From contig NC_079147.1 of assembly GCF_945859685.1 (NCBI RefSeq), forward strand, positions 101,353,525 to 101,417,524: a stretch of 64,000 nucleotides of DNA. Reading direction: 5' to 3'. This DNA comes from Eupeodes corollae. Taxonomy: Eukaryota > Arthropoda > Insecta > Diptera > Syrphidae. The notes under the pieces are model-generated. The model did not search any database, had not been told where the DNA came from, and was given only the letters and a program-made list of their open reading frames with translations. Both the position numbers and the translations under genes were made by a program. This document shows, piece after piece, positions 34,546 through 44,225 of the stretch. Numbering within the stretch: position 1 is the stretch's first letter; each line of letters opens with the position of its first letter.

Positions 34546-36124
34546 TAACTGTGCATGAGCCCGAAAGAGCGCATTATTTTAACAAAATTGTAATTACATT
34601 CCTAGCTTTTATCTAAATTAGTGCATTTGGTACATATTTATGTATTTTTATAACTAAAATTATTGTAAATACCAACAATGGCCGCCCATGTAGCGCAACT
34701 GTATCGGATTAACGAATACATATGATATATTTAATCAACAGTCTATTTTAAAGTGTCTATCAAGAAGTATTATCTTATTAACTTTGTATATGTGATTTTA
34801 AAATATTATTCTTTACGAATAAGGTTGTTTCACACATGATTTACTTTCCCTCGCCTACCTATATAAACTTAGTACAAGTTAAAGAAACGGGCCAGAAAGA
34901 GTATATGTATTTACTATTAGAATCACTTTTTCAACGCATACACATTATACCTACCTATAAAGGTTTTACGTACAACTTCTACAACTACTGCTTACGTGTC
35001 ACTTCATAACTAAAATCCAAAACGCTCAAAAGCCTGACCTTAAACAACACAATGAATAGCAATTTCTTGTACCTGTATGTATGCTTGTTATTTTTTTAAA
35101 CTTTAACAAAATAAATAAACTGAACGTAAAAACTCCATGTTAGCGCTGAAAACTTGTAGTAAAGAAGGAATGTAGTATGTACCTTCTAGCCACCAATATC
35201 ATTCCTTCATTATCATCATTAACATGTCCTTATCTATCTATCTGCATAAAGCTAAGCACACCAATGAACTATTCTTTATTCGTTTTAGACATCTACCTGA
35301 TACCTAACATCACAACCAATAGGCGATCGCTTTACAATTTAAACATTCATGGTCATGCCTCTTTCTTATCTTATTTATTTTCCATCCTGGTTCTTCTAAT
35401 ATAAAATTACTATAAAGCTATCTAAAGGAAAAAAGCTTTTAAGGAACAAGTTGAATCTATATGAAATGCATTGAAGCTTTATTGATAATAGAAACCATTT
35501 TTCATATACAAAGATCGTACCCAAGTAAAAGCAGACTTATGAATGTAAATAAAAACAAATATCGGTAAAAGATCCTAAACAGCTGACTTAAGCATGCAAA
35601 AGTTTGTTTCATCCCCTTATTAGATACAATATTAAGCCATTTTGTTTGTTATATAAAGTTTTGATATAAATAAAACAAAAACAAATTCATCAACCTTCAT
35701 ATGGAAGCTCTTTATGTGAAAACATATACGAGGATAGACTCAAATAAAATGAAGGAAATTGTGTTGACTTTTTGGGTCGAAAATTAATTATCTCCCTTAT
35801 TCTGCTGGCCTATTATGGGAATGGAAATAATATTTTTCTCTCGCTACCGCTGAATTTCTCCACTTTTTTAACGCCATGCCAACGACTTGGCATCTGGTCG
35901 CCCTTAAAGTTTCTGCTCATGAGAGTACTATGGTTTTCATATACAAAGATCGTGCGGTTTTTTTGACAATTCAAATGGCATTTATGTCTTTGAAGCCAAA
36001 CTTATTTTGCAGGTATATTTTTAAATCTCATGTAAGTACTTTTTTTAACAGACTCTTTGCATACAGGAGCAAGTTCGTGCGACCCAGTCGTGCATTTTAT
36101 TTTGTTATGTTTTCATTTTTTGTA
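34546..36124. other. Unassigned intron DNA
   Basis: Unique-looking intronic sequence of the adhesion gene; no exon or repeat supported. ORFs at 35177, 35772 and 35876 lack domains. Confidence 0.4.
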
Positions 36125-36283
36125 AAAAAATGTCAATAAGATTTTTCTCAAAATTTGTTCAAAAGTTAAAAACAATTTTTTTTGAAAGTTAAAAATAGCT
36201 GAAAGCCATAATCTCAAAGTTTTGAAAAGATATTTGAGTCGAAAATCAATTTTTACCACCTTTTATTAATTTTTAACTTCCCA
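36125..36283 (-). repeat. Repeat A fragment, inverted
   Basis: Reverse complement of one tandem unit (GATATTTGAGTCGAAAATCA at 36227), abutting the 5' end of a plus-oriented Repeat A. Confidence 0.6.
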
Positions 36284-36400
36284 TAGGAAGTTATTGTAAT
36301 GGATCCGATTTGTCATATTGAAAATTTTGACATATCTCGACGAGGGTCCCTAGAGTTGAAATAAAAGATTTTTAGAAAGATGTCTGTGTGTGCGTGTGTA

Positions 36401-37973
36401 CTAGGGTGTCCCTTATTTTCCAACAATTTTTTTTTCTTACGCACACGGCATGATTTTGTTCGTTAGAGCTTAAAACCGTTGTAAACAAATTTTTGCATCA
36501 TTTGAAATTCATTTACTATACCCGACTTTCAATCAAAGTATGTCATGCAGTTTATGTAGGGAAATAGCGTATGTCCCAAAATATTTGCTAGTATATAGGT
36601 ATCGTCATTTTTAGATTCGATAACAAGTAAAATTAAATTTTTAGAAGATGATAGAACATCCGCCAACAACAATTGAAACAGAAACAGTACAATCTGAAAT
36701 TTTGAAAAAAAGAGGAAGAAAAGAATTTCTCAGTGCTAATCTAGTATCAGTCCTAGACAGATGCCAACTAAGCATTCGAGATTCTGTTTATATTCTTCAG
36801 GCTACAGTAGAAGCCCTCAGACTAAACGGTGAAGATTTTCCAATCAATAAATCCTCAATTCAACGTGTTCGGACGCAGATGAGAAAAAAAAGAGCTGCAT
36901 CTATAAAAACTGATTTCGGAAATGATGTTCCTGAAGTTGTTACTGTTCACTGGGATGGAAAATTACTACCTGGGCTTACCGTAAGAGCTTGCAAAGAAGA
37001 ACGACTTCCTATCGTTATAACGTTTGGTATAGTAAGGAACAACTCCTTTCTGTTCCTAAGCTTGAAAATTCTTCTGGAAAAGAACAATCTGCAGCTGTTT
37101 ATCGAGCAATAAGTGATTGGAACCTTGAAAGTAATGTACAGATAATGTGCTGTGATACAACAGCATCAAATACCGGACGCTTCAATGGTGCGTGTGTGCT
37201 TTTAGAGCAGATACTTGAAAGGGAATTGTTACTTTTTGGGTGTCGACATCACATTTATGGACTTGTTTTGAAAAGCGTATTTGAAACTAAAACTCGGCAG
37301 GTAACAATAAGCCCAGACATTCCCCTTTTTAAAAAGTTTCGAGACAATTGGAAAAATATCGATTCTTCTACTGTTCAAACTTGCAGTGAGACTAAAAGAA
37401 AGCATTTCCGAGAAACAACAATAAACGAATTGCTTGGTTTTTATTCTGCTGAACAATAGTGAGAGATGACTACCGCGAGCTTATTGAGCTTTCTATCATA
37501 TTTTTGGGAGGAAATAGTAACAAAGAATTTAAGATCCGACCACCAGGTGCAATGCATCAAGAAAGATGAATGGCAAGAGCAATTTATTCACTGAAAATAT
37601 ATTTATTGCAGTCCCAGCTTAAATTAAGCAAGCAGGAAAGGGAAGGGCTTGAAGATATTTGTTTTTTTATTACCACCACTTACGTTCGACCATGGCTTGG
37701 GTGCAATTTGGCTGTAAAGGCCCCATTTCAAGACTTGGGTTTTATAAAAGCCTTAAAAAACTACGAACGTATCGATTCGGCAATTTCAATTGCAGCTTTA
37801 AATAAATTTTGTCAGCATTTATACTATTTTACCGAAGAAACAGTACTTCTATCCCTTTTCGATGACAATGTTGATGTTGAAACAAACACAAGGATGGTTA
37901 ACAATTTAACGAATGATGGTTCTTTAGATAGCTTTAAAAGATATGTTCCTTCAAAGGATGAACTGAACACTTT
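36401..37973 (+). mobile_element. hAT-like DNA transposon, 3'-truncated
   Basis: Inserted in the GTGTGTAC-type microsatellite of Repeat A. The left terminus starts CTAGGGTGTCCC. No matching inverted terminus is found on the right, where coding sequence runs straight into Repeat A at about 37973, so the right end is lost. Contents: a broken transposase gene (36648-37973). Confidence 0.6.
36648..37973 (+). pseudogene. hAT-like transposase, broken
   Basis: Three segments in three frames make one protein: 36648 to about 37020, about 37020-37459, and 37460-37973. The pattern fits an RNase H-fold transposase of hAT type: VHWDGKLLPG (candidate first Asp), CCDTTASNTGRFNGACVLLE (candidate second Asp), LFGCRHHIYGLVL (the Cys/His segment of the hAT insertion domain), then MHQ-x-R-stop-MARAIYSLK where relatives should have an RW pair. 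Defects: a frameshift near 37020, another near 37456, TGA at 37567-37569 in place of the expected tryptophan, and loss of the C-terminus. I recognise the family only by motif order; it could be a related but separate superfamily. Confidence 0.6.
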
Positions 37974-39215
37974 GTACGTCCGTTCGTACGTTCACGACTT
38001 TTTTTTTCGTTGTCCGTAGCTCAAGAACCAGAATAGATATCGATTTAAAACAAATTTTGTTATACAGATAATAAGGCAGAAAGATGCAGAAAGGGTTTTC
38101 AAGACAACGAGACAATTGCGTGGGTGTTTTTTTTTACCATAGCAGTTTGAAAAAAAGATGAACATTTTGGTTAACGCTAAATATCTTACGAACCAATAAC
38201 GCTAGAGACTTGAATTAAATTTTATATAAAAAATTGTAAAGTGATATCAAAGAAGTATATTTTTTGAAAAAATCCATTTAACGGTTTTTTTATAAATCAA
38301 AAAAACTAAAAAAAAATTGTCACCTTCAAAATTTTACGACTAAAATATATAAAATATGATTTTAGCTCGAAAACAATTTTGTGCAACGAAGAATGATGTT
38401 TTTGACAGCTGATAAAATTTTAAGGAAATCGAATTGACAGTTTTTTTTTATAAAAAATAAAAATTTAAAAAAAAAAATTACTCAAAGTTCGTAAAAATTG
38501 AATATCGATTCCAATATCTTTTTAAAAACTTAAAATTTAGGCTTCAAACTAATTTTATCTTATAAGAAATATTGTTTTCAATATTAGAACAAATTTTGAG
38601 AAAAATCGAATGCAGTTTTCTTAAAAAAATAAAAACCTAAAAAAAATGCATAAATGATGGTAAAAATTTATTTTCGACTCAAATAACTTTTCAAAACTTT
38701 GAGAAATTGGCTTTAATTTACTTTTTTGTTGCCAACATTCAATAAAATTTTGAAAAATATCGAATTGATAAATTTTTTACAAAAAATAAAAACCTAAAAA
38801 AAATTATAAACTTACTTACTTACTTTACTTTATTGTTCTTAACATTCAGCAAAATTTTGAAAAAAATCGAATTAACAGTTTTTGTACAAAAAATTAAAAA
38901 CGTAAAAAAATGTATAAAAGTTGCTAAAAATTGATTTTCGATTCAAATATCTTTTCAAAAATTTGAAATACTAAAACTTGGTAAAAATTTACTTTCGACT
39001 CAAATAGCTTTTTAAAAATTAAAAATATTGGCTTTAAACTTATTTTATTTCACAGAAAATATTGTTTTCGATATTCAGTAATTTTTATATAAAAATCCAA
39101 CAGTCCATTTTTTCATAAACAATAAAATCTACAAAAAATAGATAACCTTTTAAGCAAGATAAATCGACAGACGGGATGTGAAGTTATCAGTGTGGGTCGC
39201 ATCCCAGCCTCTTTT

Positions 39216-39765
39216 TTTGATATTCGATCGATTCGAAAGTTTGCTAATTCAATCGAAAGTTCATTTAAAAAAAACTAAGTAAACTTCGACTTTCGAATGA
39301 TTCGAATCAAATGCCTTTTTTGTGTCGTTCAGATATTTTCTGGTGAATAGCAAAATCAGCATGTAAGTTTTCACAATTTTATACGATAATTTAACGAAAT
39401 TGGTTATATTGACGAGTTTTTTTTTTTGTTATCTTATAAAGGGCACAGTCACATTCTAATTGAAGCAATAGGGAGCAAAAAAAAGTCCTGATAAGGTTGA
39501 TGGAGGAGGTGGCAAAGGGTATTTCTGTAAACCGTATATATGTTGACCGGTTTTGCAAAAATGCTGCCGTGAAGCTCAATAGCCATTAGAATTAAGAAAC
39601 AAAACTATTGCCATTATTTACTTTGTCCAAAATAAGAAAAACTACAACGATTTGAAGTTTATAAACTTTGATTGTTTTCATTTCAATTTAAAGTGTGACC
39701 ATGTGTGATAAATAAACATTACACTTTAAACGGTATAAACACAACATGGAAATTTAAACCAAAAT
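39216..39765. other. Unassigned intron DNA
   Basis: AT-rich; nothing recognised. Confidence 0.4.
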
Positions 39766-39778
39766 GGTTACTTTACTT

Positions 39779-40646
39779 AAAATCGTCTCTGCCGTAATAT
39801 GTGAACGTCTAAAGCCCATCGTCAACAACCTGATAGGTCCTTATCAGTGTGGTTTTAGACCAGGAAAGTCCACAGTTGATCAAACATTCAAGTATTGAGG
39901 CAGAGGCGCCAAAAATGGGTTTAACAGTTAATGAGGGCAAAACGAAGTACATGCTGTCGTCTAGAAAGGACATACAACACCGACGTCTTGGTCAAAACGT
40001 CACAATCGGCAGACCTAACTTTGAGGTAGTCAAGGACTTCGTCTACCTAGGCTCCGCTGTAAACGCAGAAAACAACACCAGCGCTGAGATCAAACGCAGA
40101 ATAACTCTTGCTAACCGTTGTTGCTTTGGACTAAGAAAACAATTGAGTGGTAAAGTCCTCTCTCGAGGGACCAAAGTGTTGCTATATAAGACCCTTATCA
40201 TCCCCGTCCTGCTATACGGTGCAGAAGCATGGACTATGACAAAAGCGGATGCAAGCACCTTGGGTCGCTTCAAGAGATCTACGGTCCCGTATGCATCAAA
40301 GGGGAGTGGAGGAGAAGATGGAACGACAAACTGTCAGTAGGCGCTGTACAGCGACGTAGACTTAGCCAGAAGGGTAAAAGTCCAACGACTAAGATGGCTG
40401 GGTCACGTAGAGCGCATGGAAACCAATGCTCCGGACCGGAAAGTCTTCGAATCCGCACCCACAGGACAGCGCAGTAGAGAAAGACCGCGGATCAGGTGGC
40501 GCGCACAAGTGGAAGGTGACCTCAACCAACTTGATGCGCGAAACTGGAGACATCTAGTTAGGGACCGAGCTAGATGGAGAAGTTTGTTGGGTGAGGCCCT
40601 AGTTCACACAGGACTGTAGCGTCACCTTAAGTAAGTAAGTAAGTAA
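39779..40646 (+). mobile_element. RTE-1 LINE, 5'-truncated and internally deleted, with 13-bp target duplication
   Basis: Flanked by GGTTACTTTACTT at 39766-39778 and 40647-40659. It starts inside the RT (ICERLKPIVNNLIGPYQCGFRPGKSTVDQ), jumps near 39890 to SIEAEAPKMGLTVNEGKTKY (losing the YADD region) and runs to the 3' end with a (TAAG)n tail at 40628-40646. A frameshift near 40270 breaks the C-terminal frame. The intact duplication means the deleted form itself was inserted, or the deletion came later without touching the ends. Confidence 0.9.
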
Positions 40647-40659
40647 GGTTACTTTACTT

Positions 40660-41934
40660 GAAAAAATGTTTAATTCCATGTCTTGATTGTTTTTCTTTAT
40701 CACTTCATTAACTTCACTTAATTTTTCACTTCAGAAACTGTTAATCTTGGACAAACTCTGAATTGAAAATAAGATTTTAGACAAATGAAAATGTAGTGTG
40801 CTCACACTAAATCAAATAAAAATGTCAAATCATTAAGAACAGCTGATCTCCAAAATAAGGTTAATTTCGGTTCATTTTCTGCAATGAATATTTTTCATTC
40901 GAATCTTAAAATAAACAAAATTCATTGAAACGAATAGATCTAGTCACTCGAATCTCAAAATAAGCCTGTTACAATACCCGTGTTTTGCTGGAAAATCTAT
41001 CAATAGTAGGATTTTACTCGAATAATAAAAACAATATCCGCAGCATGAATACAAGCGATAGAAGTTAAAGTAGAATCTTACTACGGATGTGTTTTTGACA
41101 TTTTTAACAGTCTCGAATAGATATTACGTGATTTCATTCTCAAATGTTGGTACGATAGATATTGCATACGTATCTCTATGGAATCATGTGTTTTCCATTG
41201 GGGAAAAAATAAATCTGTTACTGTTGATATTATTTATTTGTGTTAATGAAAATGGACTAACTGGGCTTATTTTATTAGAGGATACATTAGAAAAGATAAT
41301 AAAGTTTTTCTGTGTTTCCACCAAAGTTTATCTCAATTTAGATTAAATAAATCTTTTTGGTGTTTAAACCGCACAAGATGATTTAAAAACGATTAAGCTT
41401 GACAGCTCTTTCTAAAATGCAAATGGTGTTTCGATGCTTCTTATGAAGTGCAAGTGATATAGTTTAATTCAAGTTAAACAATGATCCTACTCCATGTGCA
41501 ATTTTTTTTTAAATTTGGTTAAAACAAAACTATATTTTATGTACGCAAAGATGCAAAAAAACTGACCATAAAGCATTATCTGTAAGACAAACTCCTCCAC
41601 ACATGTGTATTCTTCACAAATTTTGACTCGACTCCGATCCCCGAGCGGAATCGATTCGAATTAAGCTTATAAAGAATTGAGGCAAGCTTCAAGCTTTGAA
41701 GTTTTTATTTTATGTTAAATTGTTTGGTTCAAACATTGAAATCGACTGCAAACACCTCAATTTACAGATGTTTTCTTACCATTTCTTCTTGAAAATTATC
41801 CATTTTATTAGTTTTAATTATTTTTTTTTTGCTTAAATTAATTTTATCTTTTTATTTTCACAAAATTTTCTTATTTTTGTGTTTTTTTTTAAATTATTAT
41901 TCTGACAGGTTTACTTTCGGTTGTATAGATTTTT
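40660..41934. other. Unassigned intron DNA
   Basis: No supported exon or repeat. The ORF at 41089-41346 has no recognisable domain. Confidence 0.4.
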
Positions 41935-42232
41935 AAATACAAAAATATGGCTACTGCCGATGGGTTTTTTTGGGAGTTGTCTACTATGCTATTTATAGGA
42001 TGTAATATAAAATTTAATTCAAGTCTCTAGCGGTATTGGTTCATGAGATATTTTAAATTTAACAACATTTACCAAAAAAACATCCCGAACGTACGGACTC
42101 CCGGACGTACACACGCTCGTACAGATATCCCTTTTAAAATCTTCTATTTCGACTCTAGGGAACTTGAAACGTCGAGAAAATTCAAAATTTTCAATTCGAC
42201 TAATCGGATCGATTGCATAACTTCCTATAGGA
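41935..42232 (-). repeat. Repeat A, 5' part, inverted
   Basis: Ends at the terminal hairpin (TAACTTCCTATAGGAAG at 42220); contains the reversed conserved blocks. An internal block is missing relative to the copy at 50841. Confidence 0.75.
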
Positions 42233-42555
42233 AGAAGGTTAGAACAGAAAAATAATATTCGATATTGTTTTTCGTAAGAAGCTTCAAATAGATTTTTTCT
42301 AAATTAAAAAATTGAATACAATTTTTACGGTTCTATATCAATTTTTCAATAAATAGGTAAAGCAAAATACAATATTTTGCTGTTAATATTTTAAATTTGG
42401 GAAAAATACATAAAATTCAATAAAGAACAGTTAAAATGAAAAATTCCGTCTTGAGGGCTATTATTTAATTCAATAGAAAGTGTCTAGAAAAAGCAGTTTT
42501 TGAAACCTTTAACTGTTTTTCATAATTCATTGTTAGTTAAAATTCTTAAGTTTTA

Positions 42556-42785
42556 GGAAAGGGTTATGAATACCCTAATAATAATTGTAAATACTGCGAG
42601 TAATTAGAAAAGTGTGAATGATCATGTATCATTTTAACAGCTCCCTTTTTAATTCTATCCAGAAGACTTACGTACGTAATTGGGGCAGAAGCCCAAATAA
42701 GAGAATTATACTCTAGTTTTTGACAAACAAAAGCTTTGTAAATTATAACCAGATCAGTTGGGATACAAAACTTCTTGAATCGTCC
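42556..42785 (-). mobile_element. J1 LINE 3' fragment with internal deletion
   Basis: Minus-strand 3' terminus of J1 joined to RT thumb sequence (the region coding for a YNSLIWASAP-like segment); the C-terminal tail between them is missing. Confidence 0.7.
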
Positions 42786-42952
42786 GTCGGTAGCTCCACT
42801 GGTTCTTGAGCTATGGACGTAGAAAAAAACTTAGCAAACGTACGTACATACGCACGCACAGGCAACACTCTAAAAATATTTAATTTTCGAATTGTCAAAT
42901 TTTCAATTTGACTAGTTTGACCGATTGCAATAACTTCCTATTGGAAGTTAAA
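42786..42952 (-). repeat. Repeat A, 5' end, inverted
   Basis: The GGTTCTTGAGCTATGGACG block at 42801 through the terminal hairpin (AACTTCCTATTGGAAGTT) at 42935-42952. Confidence 0.75.
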
Positions 42953-43321
42953 AATAAGATCGATTTACAATAAAGTTTTTATTTCTACCAGAACTGTTAA
43001 AGATCCATCATCATCAAAAGCCTTAATGGAAAGCTGTATTTATATAATGGAAATTTGAATTTTTTTAAAGCTGTCTGAAAATCCAATTTATCAAAGTGAA
43101 AAAAGACTCTCAACATAAACCTCTCTGATTTACTTATCCAATTCGTAATTAAACAAATTAAATACAAATAAAAATCTGTCCTTTTCGATGATAGTCCCGA
43201 AGGATCAAACAATTAGTGTTTATGACACATTTAATGATAAATAAATTGTTTCTACTTGAATATACAACATAATAAATAAATGTACGACTACGAGCGACGC
43301 ACGCGAACGTACGGTACATAC

Positions 43322-43495
43322 CTCATTCCATCCATATCTGTTTTTAGCCTGAACAATCGCTTCATAATACGCGCCCGGATGAAGATTCTTTATTGTATAG
43401 GACATGATGTGTGTCAATGGTTCTGATGCTGGTCTGTGCTCGGGCGTAAGGATAAAGTCATGCCATCGTCCTGGCTGTTGAAACGTGTCATTCAT
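43322..43495 (-). CDS. IgSF/Fn3 adhesion protein, internal exon
   Basis: A 174-nt exon (58 codons), phase 0 at both ends. The acceptor CAG lies before 43495 and the donor GTATGT after 43322 on the minus strand. It encodes the middle and end of a fibronectin III domain: MNDTFQQPGRWHDFILTPEH, then SYTIKNLHPGAYYEAIVQAK (the L-x-P-x-x-x-Y motif of Fn3) and NRYGWNE. The upstream exon ends LLYRRVM and the downstream exon starts VSDIFQF, so the join reads smoothly on both sides. Removal of this exon would keep the frame but destroy the Fn3 fold. Two piggyBac copies in direct orientation flank it. Confidence 0.9.
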
Positions 43496-44221
43496 CTGGA
43501 AATTCAAAAAAAAAACATATTTTTTAAAATATAAAATTATAATCTCCATTCACATACAATTAAGTGATAAATGGACGCATCAATTAAACGTGTAAATTAT
43601 GTTTATCCTTTCATTTATGTACGACTATGAGGAGGTATATAAATGCACCACCTCATAATTATGGTTATCACGGTGAATAAGTCTAAGTCTTCTCCATTTT
43701 CATCACTCTTTCACACTCACTCTCACTCTCACTGTGAACTTATATAATTTTTCGAATATAATGGATGTGTACTCAAAAATAAAATTTAAAAAAAAATGTA
43801 GAAATTGAAAATAATTGCATCAACTCTACTTTTGTAAAATAAAACCTAAATGAATCTTTCACATCAAAGGCGAATGTATACCTACATCCAAGAAGAAGTG
43901 TGGGTGTTATGTATAGATACTTTATGTATAGATAGGTGTAAGGATACACATGAATGGAAATAAATACCACCGATGCGATGTGCGATGAGATGCGATGGAA
44001 GAAGCGTTAAGGTGAATAAATAACTCTACATTAAGCTACCATCTGCAGAATCAAAGCCCAGGAGTTTGATGAAGATGCGAAGCCAAAATAGGTAGGTTAG
44101 GTAGGTAGGTAAGTTGGTAAAGATACAAATAAATCCTCATCTTCCCAAGAGCTTAATGAAGCACGTGATTAAAATTGCATTTGTATCATCTTACTCTTAA
44201 TTACAAGGGAACGCGATGTTT
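43496..44221. other. Intron DNA with microsatellites
   Basis: Short simple repeats: a TCACTCTCACTCTCAC run at 43713-43731 and a TAGG/GTAGGTAGG run at about 44090-44115. Nothing else recognised. Confidence 0.5.
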
Positions 44222-44225
44222 TTAA

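Larger units (their letters stand above)
36284..39215 (+). repeat. Repeat A copy, interrupted by a hAT-like element
   Basis: 5' part at 36284-36400 (AACTTCCCATAGGAAGTT palindrome, then conserved blocks); 3' part at 37974-39215 (GTCCGTAGCTCAAGAACC block, tandem units, and the 3' end with GTGTGGGTCGCATCCCAGCC and a T run). The two parts fit together across the insertion. Confidence 0.8.
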
